From positions 446,002 through 510,001 of the forward strand of contig CAWDWB010000010.1 in NCBI GenBank assembly GCA_963805925.1: a DNA stretch of 64,000 nt, given 5' to 3'. A model generated the notes under the pieces. The model did no database searches. It worked only from the letters and a program-made list of their open reading frames with translations, and was not told the origin of the DNA. Of this stretch, positions 9,117 to 17,809 are shown one piece after another. Both the position numbers and the translations under genes were made by a program. Position 1 is the first letter of the stretch. Every line of letters begins with the position of its first letter. The DNA is from CAMPKL01 sp963805925 (GTDB taxonomy: Bacteria; Acidobacteriota; Terriglobia; Bryobacterales; UBA6623).

Positions 9117-9794
9117 ATGGGAGCGATGAAGCGCGCCAAGGCGAAAGCGACTGGGCTCGAAGAGGCTCGCCGCGTCAGTCTGATCCTCAGACGGCTCAAT
9201 CAGGACTACCCCGACGTCGTCTGCGCTTTGAACCATTCGAGCGCCTGGGAGTTGTTGGCCGCTACGATCCTTTCGGCGCAATGCACTGACGTGCGCGTCA
9301 ACATCGTTACTCCCGAGTTGTTCGCCGCTTATCCTTCGGTCCAAGCCATGGCGGTAGCGGCGCAACCCGACGTAGAACAGCTTGTCCGCACGACCGGATT
9401 CTTCCGCAACAAGGCGAAGAATCTGATCGGTGCCGCTAAGGGCATCGTCGAACGATACAATGGCCAAGTACCGACTGCCATGGAGGATCTATTGACTCTC
9501 CCCGGCGTCGCGCGCAAGACGGCCAACGTCGTTCTCGGTTCTTGGTTCGGTATCGCCAGCGGCGTCGTCGTCGACACGCATGTCTCGCGCATCTCAAACC
9601 GACTCGGGCTGACGAAGGCGACCGATCCGAAAAAGATAGAGCAGGACTTGATGAAGGTCATCCCCAAGAAGCGCTGGGTGCTCTTCTCTCACCAGATCAT
9701 TCACCACGGCCGGGCAGTGTGCGTGGCGCGCAAACCAAAATGCGACGTTTGCAGCCTCTACGACCTCTGTTCGTCCAAAGATAAGACCTCTTAA
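9117..9794 (+). CDS. nth: Endonuclease III (DNA glycosylase/AP lyase)
   Basis: Base-excision repair enzyme that removes oxidised pyrimidines. The helix-hairpin-helix LPGVARKTANVVL contains the catalytic lysine, and the catalytic Asp is in VVDTHVSRISNRLGL. The iron-sulfur cluster ligands have the C-x6-C-x2-C-x5-C pattern in CVARKPKCDVCSLYDLC. Length 225 is normal. ATG at 9117 is used; ATG at 9126 is also possible. The next gene follows after 4 bases. Confidence 0.95.
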   Translation: MGAMKRAKAKATGLEEARRVSLILRRLNQDYPDVVCALNHSSAWELLAATILSAQCTDVRVNIVTPELFAAYPSVQAMAVAAQPDVEQLVRTTGFFRNKAKNLIGAAKGIVERYNGQVPTAMEDLLTLPGVARKTANVVLGSWFGIASGVVVDTHVSRISNRLGLTKATDPKKIEQDLMKVIPKKRWVLFSHQIIHHGRAVCVARKPKCDVCSLYDLCSSKDKTS

Positions 9795-9798
9795 CTGC

Positions 9799-10398
9799 AT
9801 GAAAGAATTTGGGAATTGGCTCGTCGGGAGCATTGCGACTCTCGGACCCTGGGGCCTTCTGCTGGTCGCGTTCGGCGACTCCGCCTTCGTGCCGATCCCG
9901 CAAGGCGTGGACGCACTGCTGATTACTCAGGTGATTGCGGCGCCTTCGACGGCCTGGCTGGCGGCGAGCATCGCCGTCTTTGGCTCCGTGGTCGGTTCGC
10001 TGATTCTCTACTCCATAGCCCGCCGAGGCGGCCGCGCCATGCTGCTCAAGCGCGTCTCGCCCCACGGCATGGATCGTCTTGAAGCGGTCACGCAACAGTA
10101 CGGCGCCGCGGCAATCATCCCACCGATGATGATCCCCTTGCCGCTGCCGACGAAGCTATTCGTCCTTGCCGCCGGCGTCTTCCAGATGCCGGTGCCATCC
10201 TTCATCCTGGCCGCAACGGTCGGCCGAGGCATCCGCTATTTCGGTGAAGCCGCACTGGCCCTCAAATACGGCGATGGAACGCCGCAACTACTCAAAGACA
10301 ACGCCTGGGAGGCCGCAGGCCTCGGCCTCGCGCTTGTCTTGGTTTTCTTCGCGATCAACCGCTGGTCGTCGCGTAAGGTCAAACAGGGCGATATCTAG
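9799..10398 (+). CDS. VTT/DedA-like (YqaA-type) membrane protein
   Basis: Membrane protein of about 199 residues with the SNARE-associated/VTT topology: an amphipathic N-terminus with GDSAFVPIPQGVDALLI (re-entrant loop), and the second loop GAAAIIPPMMIPLPLPTKLFVLAAGVFQM. VTT proteins are linked to lipid scrambling and membrane homeostasis, but no precise role can be given here. It probably shares a transcript with nth and converges on the minus-strand gene that overlaps its last 4 bases. Confidence 0.85.
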   Translation: MKEFGNWLVGSIATLGPWGLLLVAFGDSAFVPIPQGVDALLITQVIAAPSTAWLAASIAVFGSVVGSLILYSIARRGGRAMLLKRVSPHGMDRLEAVTQQYGAAAIIPPMMIPLPLPTKLFVLAAGVFQMPVPSFILAATVGRGIRYFGEAALALKYGDGTPQLLKDNAWEAAGLGLALVLVFFAINRWSSRKVKQGDI

Positions 10399-11291
10399 AA
10401 TTCGAACCGGCCGTTGGTGATCCTGCCGGCGGCGTCAAGGTCAAAGCGGCAAGCGAAGCCCAGCCGACCACCACGCACAAAGCGAATGTCCCCTAGCGTT
10501 ACCCCGCCCGATTCGGTTATCACGACGGGGAATTGCGCGAACTGCAGGTAAGCCCTGCCGAGGCTTGTCGTGCGCAGTTCGTCCAACACATTGGCGTCCG
10601 CGGAGTCCAACTCGGCGTACCGATTGCTCGCGGGGTTCACAGAGTACTGTCCTGCCTCGGTGCGCACATAGGCGCCCCAATCCCCAGCAGTCCACGGCGC
10701 GGGGAACAAGCGCAACTCAACCGGAGCTTCGCCCGCAATCTCCATATGGGCAACGCGCGCCTCAACGCCATTGCGAATCCACAGAGAAGCCAGCCCATAG
10801 GCCACCAGCGCCGCCAGGCCCACACGCGCCGCTGTCACGCGCACGGGCCAGCGCATTGCAACCAACGCCGCCGCCGCCAACATCGCCCAGATCAGCGGAT
10901 CGATGATGAAAAACAGGTCCCAGCTCGACCACTCCGCCGAGAATGGCAGCCATAGCCGTACGCCGTAAGAATTCATCATGTCCAAGGCGACATGCGACCC
11001 CACCGCAGTCAAGGCTAGCGCCCATTGTCTCCAGCGGTCAGTCGCTAGAACCTTCTCGCCCCAGCGATTTACCAACCAAACCGCCAACGCCGCCATGAAC
11101 GGGATGACCGCAACCGCATGCGTGATGTGCCGGTGGTAAACCAGATACGTCGCCGGATCGAACATCGTGACAATGTCGAGATCCGGAATATTGGCCGCGA
11201 TCACGCAAAGAGCCGCCGCGCGCGGGACGGACGGTCCGGGAGCGGCGCGGGCAATCAACAGTCCGACCAGCGAATGGGTCAGGTTATCCAT
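10395..11291 (-). CDS. YdjM/YbcI-type membrane-bound metal-dependent hydrolase-like protein
   Basis: The N-terminus MDNLTHSLVGLLIARA, the HRHITHAV segment and ALDMMNSYGVRLWLPF are hallmarks of the LexA-regulated inner-membrane hydrolase (DUF457) family. These proteins carry several His/Asp residues next to membrane helices. About five membrane segments lie in the first 200 residues, followed by a soluble C-terminal domain of about 100 residues. Biochemical activity is not established for the family. It overlaps the lipid-kinase gene by 8 bases and probably shares its transcript. Confidence 0.85.
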   Translation of the reverse strand: MDNLTHSLVGLLIARAAPGPSVPRAAALCVIAANIPDLDIVTMFDPATYLVYHRHITHAVAVIPFMAALAVWLVNRWGEKVLATDRWRQWALALTAVGSHVALDMMNSYGVRLWLPFSAEWSSWDLFFIIDPLIWAMLAAAALVAMRWPVRVTAARVGLAALVAYGLASLWIRNGVEARVAHMEIAGEAPVELRLFPAPWTAGDWGAYVRTEAGQYSVNPASNRYAELDSADANVLDELRTTSLGRAYLQFAQFPVVITESGGVTLGDIRFVRGGRLGFACRFDLDAAGRITNGRFEF

Positions 11292-12231
11292 TGCTCTTGA
11301 GGCGTGCCCAATACTTGCCCGGCGCCAAAACCTTGACGGTCTCCGGACCCAGCCGCACGCGTACCGGCAACGAGCCGGCCAACTCGCCGTCTACCTGGAC
11401 GTAGGCGCCCGCCGAGTTTTCCGCCGCGACGACTTCGACCTTCGCAAACTGGCGGTGCGTTACGCCCTTTAGCTTGTCCATGGTGCGCGTCACCACTGCG
11501 GCCAAATAGCCGGGATACTCCAACGGCGACTGCGAACGAAAGCAAACAATATCAAAGCGATCCGCCAACAGATGCGCGCTCGGAGTGAGAACCAGGCCCC
11601 CGCCGTAGACTCGGCTCTTCGAAATCACGATCAGCCCGCCCGTCCATTGCTCTTCCCCCAGCAGGACCGTGATGGCGCTCAGCGGGTGCATCATCTGCCT
11701 GAGGCCGCTCCAGACATAGGCCAGGATGCCGACCTGTCGTTTGAGCCCTGAGTCGATGTTGTAGACTGCGTTGGCGTCGATCCCAGCGCCGCACATCAGC
11801 AGGAACAGTCGCTCCCTGCCGTCGGCGGGAAACTCCGCCACGCCCAACGGCACGACCCGTTCTTGTAGAGCCGACAGCGACGCGGCTGTTTTGACCGCGT
11901 CCAACCCCATGCCGGTCTCGCGGGCGAAAACGTTGGCAGTGCCCGCGGCCAAGGGCAGCATAGCCGCACCGGAGCCGGCCACTGCCTGTAACGCCTCGTT
12001 GATGGTGCCATCGCCCCCCAGCGGAGCAATCAGGTCACAGCCCTCGGCAAGGCCGCGGCGAGCCTGCTCCTCGGCCCGCTCTGCGGACGTGGTGGGCAAT
12101 AGCAGTACTTCGCCGACATGCTTGCGTAGGACCTCCGCGACTTGCTCTACCGGCTTGGTCGGCTGGTAAAAACCCCTGCCTGCGGTGGGGTTGAAGATCA
12201 AGGCACAGCGTCTATACCGGGTCTGGGCCAA
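11284..12231 (-). CDS. Diacylglycerol kinase-family lipid kinase (YegS/DgkB-like)
   Basis: Soluble lipid kinase of 315 residues. The N-terminus ALIFNPTAGRG and the nucleotide-binding loop LGGDGTINEAL are diagnostic, followed by LPLAAGTANVFARETG. The C-terminal beta-sandwich ends in PVRVRLGPETVKVLAPG. It may phosphorylate diacylglycerol or a related lipid alcohol. The start is TTG at 12231; the divergent ligA starts at 12251, leaving 19 bases between the two coding regions, so their promoters must overlap each other's 5' ends. Confidence 0.9.
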   Translation of the reverse strand: MAQTRYRRCALIFNPTAGRGFYQPTKPVEQVAEVLRKHVGEVLLLPTTSAERAEEQARRGLAEGCDLIAPLGGDGTINEALQAVAGSGAAMLPLAAGTANVFARETGMGLDAVKTAASLSALQERVVPLGVAEFPADGRERLFLLMCGAGIDANAVYNIDSGLKRQVGILAYVWSGLRQMMHPLSAITVLLGEEQWTGGLIVISKSRVYGGGLVLTPSAHLLADRFDIVCFRSQSPLEYPGYLAAVVTRTMDKLKGVTHRQFAKVEVVAAENSAGAYVQVDGELAGSLPVRVRLGPETVKVLAPGKYWARLKSNG

Positions 12232-12250
12232 AACCCATCATAATTCGCAT

Positions 12251-14281
12251 ATGACCTCTCAGCCGGCGGCCGCTGCCGAAGAGATCTCCAAACTCCGCAA
12301 AGAGATCCGCAAGCACGAGCATCTTTACTACGTTCTCGATCAGCCCGAGATCAGCGACGCGGAGTACGACAAGCTCATGCGCCGGTTGCAGTCGCTTGAG
12401 GCCGAACATCCGGAACTGATTACTCCGTCGTCTCCGTCACAGCGGGTCGGCGGCGTGCCGCGCGAAGGCGTGGAGAAGGCGGCCCATAGCGTCGCTATGA
12501 TGAGTCTGGACAACGCCTTCAACGAAGACGAAGTCCGCGAGTTCGACGCCCGCGCCCGCGAACGGCTCGGTGAAGACAATCTCGAATATGTCTGCGAACT
12601 CAAGCTGGACGGCCTGTCGCTGGCCGTGCGTTTCTCTGGCGGACAACTTTCGCTGGCCCTGACCCGTGGTGACGGCACGACCGGCGAAGTCGTCACCGAG
12701 AACGCCAAGACCATCCGCTCGCTGCCTCTCGAAATCAGCACTGCTGCACTCAAGCGCGTCGGCCTCTCGGACGCGGACTTCGAAGTGCGCGGCGAAGTCG
12801 TCATGCCCCTCAGCTCGTTTCAGCGGGTCAATTCCGAACGGCTCAAAGCCGACGAGCCCGCCTACGTCAACCCGCGCAACGCCGCTGCCGGGGCGCTGCG
12901 CACACTGGACGCCAAGGTCACCGCCTCGCGCAATTTGGCTTTCTTTACCTACGCCTTGTACGCCGATGCGGCCCCCCGCCTGACGCACTGGGAGACACTC
13001 GAAGCGCTCAGCAGCCTGGGTTTCAAGGTCAATCCCAATCGCAAGAAGGTTTCCGGCATCGACGGCGTATTGAAGTTCGCCGCACAGTCCTTCGCCGAGA
13101 GGGATTCCCTGCCCTACGAAATCGACGGCGTAGTCGTCAAAGTCGATTCGCTGGCGCAGCAACGTGAGTTGGGCTTCACAGCCAAGTCTCCGCGCTGGGC
13201 GATTGCCTTCAAGCCGCAAGCCGAACAGCAAGAGACGATCCTCGAAGGCATCGACGTGCAGGTAGGCCGTACCGGCGCCGTGACCCCGCGCGCGCTGCTA
13301 AAGCCGGTCTTCGTCGGCGGCGTCACCGTCTCGCGTGCCACGTTGCACAACGAAGACGAGATCGCCCGGCTGGAGTTGGCCATCGGCGACACAGTACTAG
13401 TGGAACGCTCCGGCGACGTCATCCCCAAGGTCATCCGCGTCGTGCAGCGACCGAAGGATCGCCGCATTTTTCACATGCCATCGAAGTGCCCGATCTGCGA
13501 CACGCCGCTGGTGCGCGAAGAGGGCGAAGTGATCCGGCGCTGCGTCAATGTCAGTTGTCCCGCGCGGTTGAAGGAATCCCTGCAGCACTTCGCCTCGCGG
13601 CGCGCCATGAATATCGAGGGCATGGGCGAGCAACTCGTCGAACAGCTCGTTGATCGCGACTTGCTGCACGGTTTGGCCGACGTCTACGCGCTGACCCAAG
13701 AGCAGATCGCCGGCCTCGAACGCATGGGCGAGAAATCCGCCGCCAACGTTATCGCCGCTATCAAGGCTTCCAAGAAGACGCCGCTAGCTCGCGTGATCTT
13801 CGCCCTGGGCATTCGCTATGTCGGCGAACGTACCGCGCAGTTGCTGGCTGACCATTTCCACAGCGTGGACCGCATGCGCGCCGCCACGCGCGAAGAACTG
13901 GAAGAAGTGGAAGAGGTCGGTCCGCGCATCTCCGAAGCGATTCAAGACTTCTTCGCCGCCGACCGCAACATCGAAATGCTCGCCCAACTCGCCGCTGCGG
14001 GCGTCTTGATGGAGATGGAAGGCCCGCCGCCCGTCAAGGCCGATCTGCGCCTCAAGGGACAGACGTTCGTGCTCACTGGAACCTTACCCAACTTGACCCG
14101 CGACGAAGCCTCCGCGCGCATCCAGGCCCTGGGCGGCAAGGTGTCCGGCTCCGTCAGCAAGAAGACGAACTACGTCGTTGCCGGCGAGAAGGCGGGTTCG
14201 AAGCTCGACAAGGCAACCGAACTCGGCGTGCCGATTATCGACGAAGCGGTCCTGCTAAGCCTAACCGATCCGGAGTCATAG
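12251..14281 (+). CDS. ligA: NAD-dependent DNA ligase
   Basis: Seals nicks in replication and repair using NAD. The 676-residue product has, in order: the Ia domain (EHLYYVLDQPEISDAEYD), the adenylated lysine in CELKLDGLSLAV, the OB fold (VQVGRTGAVTPRALLKPV), a Cys4 zinc finger (CPICDT...CVNVSCPARL), helix-hairpin-helix repeats (AGLERMGEKSAANV, LEEVEEVGPRIS) and a C-terminal BRCT domain (LRLKGQTFVLTGTLPN). The ATG at 12251 is preferred over an in-frame ATG at 12185 because it gives the normal family N-terminus. Confidence 0.97.
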   Translation: MTSQPAAAAEEISKLRKEIRKHEHLYYVLDQPEISDAEYDKLMRRLQSLEAEHPELITPSSPSQRVGGVPREGVEKAAHSVAMMSLDNAFNEDEVREFDARARERLGEDNLEYVCELKLDGLSLAVRFSGGQLSLALTRGDGTTGEVVTENAKTIRSLPLEISTAALKRVGLSDADFEVRGEVVMPLSSFQRVNSERLKADEPAYVNPRNAAAGALRTLDAKVTASRNLAFFTYALYADAAPRLTHWETLEALSSLGFKVNPNRKKVSGIDGVLKFAAQSFAERDSLPYEIDGVVVKVDSLAQQRELGFTAKSPRWAIAFKPQAEQQETILEGIDVQVGRTGAVTPRALLKPVFVGGVTVSRATLHNEDEIARLELAIGDTVLVERSGDVIPKVIRVVQRPKDRRIFHMPSKCPICDTPLVREEGEVIRRCVNVSCPARLKESLQHFASRRAMNIEGMGEQLVEQLVDRDLLHGLADVYALTQEQIAGLERMGEKSAANVIAAIKASKKTPLARVIFALGIRYVGERTAQLLADHFHSVDRMRAATREELEEVEEVGPRISEAIQDFFAADRNIEMLAQLAAAGVLMEMEGPPPVKADLRLKGQTFVLTGTLPNLTRDEASARIQALGGKVSGSVSKKTNYVVAGEKAGSKLDKATELGVPIIDEAVLLSLTDPES

Positions 14282-14302
14282 CGCCGCGCCCTGAACGATT
14301 CT

Positions 14303-14335
14303 CTACGACTATCGGCGGAACCCGCCGATACGTAG
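14303..14335 (+). terminator. Hairpin between ligA and the glycosyltransferase fusion
   Basis: A perfect 9-bp stem (14310-14318 with 14322-14330) around a 3-base loop, extended by a second 5-bp arm pairing 14303-14307 with 14331-14335. It lies 22 bases after the ligA stop and ends 5 bases before the GTG at 14340. No T-run follows, so it is either a weak terminator or an RNA structure at the ribosome site of the next gene. Confidence 0.5.
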
Positions 14336-14339
14336 TGGT

Positions 14340-16094
14340 GTGACTGCGCGCCCGCACGTTGTATACGTTCTCACTTCCTCGCTTGCGGCGCGCCGCATGT
14401 TCGCGGGCTACGGCCGGCTGTGGCGAGCCGCCAACTTGCGGGTGACGGTGATCAGTTCTCCCGGCACCGATTTAGAGCGTTTTGGGCTGGACGAAGGCGT
14501 GGAAACCGTGGGCCTGCCGATCGAGCGAGAGATTTGTCCCCTTCGCGATGTCATTTCGCTCTACCGGCTGTGGCGCGCGTTTCGCCGGCTGCGTCCCCAA
14601 CTGGTGGAATGCGGTACGCCGAAGGCGGGCCTGCTGGGCGGCATTGCGGCTCGCCTGGCGGGGGTTCCTGCCTCCATCTACACGCTGCACGGGCTGCGCC
14701 TAGAAACGCTGCGCGGTTGGCGCCGCAAACTGCTACATTTCGCCGAGAAGCTCACCGTGAGGCTTGCTGACGAAACGATCGCAGTCAGCTCGAGTCTGTT
14801 GCGGCGGGCTCGCGCATTGGACATCGTGGATGCTCATCACGGCGTCGTGGCCGGCCCCGGAAGCGCCGCCGGAATCGACGCCGCCCGTTTTGCGGAGGCG
14901 GCTCGCCGCACTCCGCAGGGCCAGACCGTCGGATTCGTCGGGCGGCTTACGCGCGACAAAGGCATCGTCGAGTTAGTCGAGGCCTTCGAGGCGCTGAAGA
15001 TCCTGCGGCCGGACGTCCGCCTGCTCCTGGTGGGCGACTTCGAGGACGGAGATCCTCTGCCGACAGATGTGCGCCAGCTCATTCTCAGAGACCCGGCGAT
15101 TCTGATCACTGGCTTTGTTGACGACGCCGCTCCGTTCTACGCGGACATTGACGTGGTGGCCCTGCCCTCGCACCGCGAAGGCTTTCCGCTTGTGGCTCTT
15201 GAAGCTGCCGCCGCGGCCCGCCCCATCGTTGCCGCCGATTGCACCGGAATGTGCGATGCCGTGGTCGACGGCAAGACCGGCCTGATCGTCCCCGTCGCGG
15301 ATTCCCACGCTCTCGCGGAGGGACTGTTGCAACTGCTCGAATCGCCGGAAAAGGCCGTCAAGATGGGCCAAGCAGCGCGCGGCCGCGTTCTGCGCCAGTT
15401 TCAACCCGATCTGATCTGGGCCGAGAAAGCGGACCTCTACGAGCGTCTGTTCACCAGCCATCCCATCGGCCGCCCCGTAATTCAGGCGGCGACCAAGCGT
15501 GCCTTCGACGCGCTAGCCGCTCTCGTATTGCTGATCCTTTTCAGCCCAGTCATCGCTGCGATCGCGTTTGTACTGCTTGCATCAGGTGGCGGTCCCGTCT
15601 TCTTTAGCCAGGTTCGGCCTGGCCGAGGCCAGCGTCCCTTCGTGGTTCACAAATTCCGGACCATGTGCAACGAGCACTCGGCCTCGGGAGAACTGCTCCC
15701 CGACGGCGAGCGCCTGACGAGATTCGGGCGATTTCTGCGGCGTTGGAGTCTCGACGAACTGCCCCAACTCTGGAGCGTCTTACGCGGGGAAATGAGTCTG
15801 GTCGGCCCGAGGCCGCTTCTGTCCGAATACCTCTCGCGCTATTCTCCACGCCAGGCAATGCGCTTTCTTGCGCCGCCGGGGCTGACCGGCTGGGCGCAAG
15901 TCAACGGCAGGAATCGGTCCGATTGGGAAGAGCGGCTTGAGTTGGACGTCTGGTACGTAGAGAACTGGAGCCTGCGGCTGGACCTGCGCATCCTCGTCAG
16001 AACGCTTTCGATCGTCCTCACCGGTCACGGCGTCGAGGCCCGCGAGTCGGCGACTCCTCCTCCGTTTCTGGGAGTTCTACACCGGCGGCCGTAG
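14340..16094 (+). CDS. GT4 glycosyltransferase fused to an undecaprenyl-phosphate sugar phosphotransferase
   Basis: One 584-residue protein with two enzymes usually encoded separately. Residues about 1-370 are a GT-B, GT4-type glycosyltransferase (VVYVLTSSLAARRMF, TLHGLRLE, VGFVGRLTRDKGIVEL, and the EGFPLVALEAAAAARP donor-binding motif). From about residue 375 comes a bacterial sugar-transferase domain with one membrane segment (ALAALVLLILFSPVIAAIAF) and the motifs VVHKFRTM, LRRWSLDELPQLWSVLRGEM, SLVGPRP and LTGWAQVNGR. The C-terminal domain would load the first sugar-1-phosphate onto the lipid carrier; the N-terminal domain may add the second sugar. GTG start with no clear ribosome site. First gene of the polysaccharide locus. 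Confidence 0.9.
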   Translation: MTARPHVVYVLTSSLAARRMFAGYGRLWRAANLRVTVISSPGTDLERFGLDEGVETVGLPIEREICPLRDVISLYRLWRAFRRLRPQLVECGTPKAGLLGGIAARLAGVPASIYTLHGLRLETLRGWRRKLLHFAEKLTVRLADETIAVSSSLLRRARALDIVDAHHGVVAGPGSAAGIDAARFAEAARRTPQGQTVGFVGRLTRDKGIVELVEAFEALKILRPDVRLLLVGDFEDGDPLPTDVRQLILRDPAILITGFVDDAAPFYADIDVVALPSHREGFPLVALEAAAAARPIVAADCTGMCDAVVDGKTGLIVPVADSHALAEGLLQLLESPEKAVKMGQAARGRVLRQFQPDLIWAEKADLYERLFTSHPIGRPVIQAATKRAFDALAALVLLILFSPVIAAIAFVLLASGGGPVFFSQVRPGRGQRPFVVHKFRTMCNEHSASGELLPDGERLTRFGRFLRRWSLDELPQLWSVLRGEMSLVGPRPLLSEYLSRYSPRQAMRFLAPPGLTGWAQVNGRNRSDWEERLELDVWYVENWSLRLDLRILVRTLSIVLTGHGVEARESATPPPFLGVLHRRP

Positions 16095-16112
16095 TCAGCC
16101 GATCTACTGCGT

Positions 16113-16793
16113 ATGGCCCGTTCCGCTCTCCATCGTTGGTTCGTGAGGAATATTTGGGCACGACACAATACTTCCCGGCCCATCCAACAGGCCTTACGGA
16201 AGGTGCTGCGCGAACTCGATGATTCTCCAGCTCCAGGCCTCAACGTCGGCTGCGGCACCACCGACCTGCATCCGCGGATGATCCGCGTGGATGTTGATCC
16301 CGCTGCGCTGCCCGACTACCTGTCCTCCGCTGACAGTATGCCCTTCGCCGACAATACCTTTTCCGTCGCGATCTCCCAAGAAGTACTGGAGCATCTACGC
16401 GAGCCGCAACTGGCGCTAGCGGAACTGGCCCGCGTCGTCCGTCCCGGCGGATTGCTCTACCTGCAGACCCCTTTCATCATTGGCTACCACGCAGCACCCG
16501 CCGACTATTGGCGCTTTACCAACGAGGGATTGGCGGCCATGCTGCAACGCACCGGACTGGTCGTTGAGGCGTTAGAACCAGCGGTAGGCCCAGGCACCGG
16601 ACTCTATCGCATCATCGTCGAGTTCGCTGCCGTCCTCGCCGCGCGGATCTACGCACCCGCCTACTTGCCGGCGAAGGCCCTCGCTGCGGCATTCCTTGCG
16701 CCGCTGCGTTGGTTCGACTCGTGGCTGTCGGTGGGCGAGCAGCGCTGGCGGATACCGGGCGGTTGTCTTGCTCTCGCCAGGAAGCCGATATGA
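16113..16793 (+). CDS. Class I SAM-dependent methyltransferase (type 11)
   Basis: The SAM-binding motif I is GLNVGCGTTDLHPRMIRVDVDP, with the motif II acidic residue in SADSMPFADNTFSVAISQEVLEHL, the usual look of small-molecule or sugar O-methyltransferases. Length 226. The C-terminal part has a hydrophobic patch (FAAVLAARIYAPAYLPAKAL) that may touch the membrane. It sits 18 bases after the glycosyltransferase fusion and overlaps the ATP-grasp start by 4 bases (ATGA), implying translational coupling. Methylation of a glycan or its precursor is a context inference. Confidence 0.85.
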   Translation: MARSALHRWFVRNIWARHNTSRPIQQALRKVLRELDDSPAPGLNVGCGTTDLHPRMIRVDVDPAALPDYLSSADSMPFADNTFSVAISQEVLEHLREPQLALAELARVVRPGGLLYLQTPFIIGYHAAPADYWRFTNEGLAAMLQRTGLVVEALEPAVGPGTGLYRIIVEFAAVLAARIYAPAYLPAKALAAAFLAPLRWFDSWLSVGEQRWRIPGGCLALARKPI

Positions 16794-17809
16794 ACGTACT
16801 GATTTCCTCTGCCGGACGCCGCGTCGGTTTGCTCGAATGTTTCCGCTTGGCCCTCGACGAGATTGACGCTCAAGGCAAGATCATCGCCGCGGACACCTCC
16901 GACACTGCGCCGACGCTGCACTTCGCCGACGAGACTTGCCCCGTTCCGCGATGCGACGACCCGCAGTTCATTCCGGCTTTGGTTGAGGCTTGCGCCGCAC
17001 ATCGCGTCGACGCCATCGTGCCGACCATCGATACCGAGTTGCCCATACTGGCGGTGCATCGAGACCAACTGCAGAGCGCAGGAGCGGCCCTTTGGCTTTC
17101 CAGTCTCGAGACCATCGAGATCAGCGCCGACAAGCGGCAAACCAACCGTTGGTTGTGCAACAACGGGTTCCCAACCGTTTCGCAGTTCACGCCGCTTGAG
17201 GCCCTCGAGCAACAGCCTGACATCACCTTCCCGCTGATCGCCAAACCGCCCCGCGGCAGCGCCTCGGTGGGAGTGAGACGCCTCAACAGCCGCATTGAGT
17301 TGGAAGCGTGCCTCGACCAAGAACTCATCGTCGAAACGGTGGCGCCGGGAGTGGAGTACACCGTGCATGTCTGGGCCGGAGCCAAAGGTAAAGCGCTCTG
17401 TGCCGTCCCCTGCCGCCGATTAGAGGTTCGCGCCGGCGAGGTTTCCAAGGGACGCACCGAGAAGCATGACGGATTGATGGGCCTTGCGTCCGAGGTCGTA
17501 GACGCTCTTCCAGGGTGTCGCGGTCCCATCAATGTACAGATCTTCCTGGACGCTTCAGGCGCCATGCGCGTCATTGAAATCAACCCGCGCTTCGGCGGCG
17601 GTTACCCGCTCGTCGACCGCGCCGGCGCACCGTTTGCGCGCTGGATGCTCGACCCTTCCAGCAGTCCGCTGCGCTATTACGACGATTGGGTCGACAGCCT
17701 CACGATGCTGCGCTACGACTCGGCGGTCTACACCTTACCCGATGCGCCCGGCAACCAGAACCTCAACCCGTTCCATGCCGCAAACAACCTGCTACGTATT
17801 CGATCTTGA
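16790..17809 (+). CDS. ATP-grasp carboxylate-amine ligase-like protein
   Basis: 339-residue ATP-grasp protein of the carbamoyl-phosphate-synthase-like subgroup. The N-terminal pre-grasp domain begins MNVLISSAGRRVGLLECF, and the ATP-binding core includes SADKRQTNRWLCNNGFPT, FPLIAKPPRGSASVGV and the metal-binding INPRFGGGYPLVDRAG. The start ATG at 16790 overlaps the methyltransferase stop; a longer upstream frame only reads into that gene. In polysaccharide loci such enzymes are often thought to attach an amino acid or other amine to a sugar carboxylate or to a nucleotide precursor. The substrate is unknown. It overlaps the HAD gene by 35 bases. Confidence 0.85.
   Translation: MNVLISSAGRRVGLLECFRLALDEIDAQGKIIAADTSDTAPTLHFADETCPVPRCDDPQFIPALVEACAAHRVDAIVPTIDTELPILAVHRDQLQSAGAALWLSSLETIEISADKRQTNRWLCNNGFPTVSQFTPLEALEQQPDITFPLIAKPPRGSASVGVRRLNSRIELEACLDQELIVETVAPGVEYTVHVWAGAKGKALCAVPCRRLEVRAGEVSKGRTEKHDGLMGLASEVVDALPGCRGPINVQIFLDASGAMRVIEINPRFGGGYPLVDRAGAPFARWMLDPSSSPLRYYDDWVDSLTMLRYDSAVYTLPDAPGNQNLNPFHAANNLLRIRS

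Noticed and set aside
10385..10410. Sequence GGTTCGAATTC resembling a tRNA T-loop
   Set aside because: It is the coding end of the YdjM-type gene (codons for Arg-Phe-Glu-Phe-stop), with no cloverleaf around it.
12437..13231. 264-codon frame opposite ligA
   Set aside because: Antisense to conserved ligase domains, no ribosome site or domain.
16870..17583. 237-codon frame opposite the ATP-grasp gene
   Set aside because: Shadow of the conserved ATP-grasp core; Ser/Arg-rich without structure.
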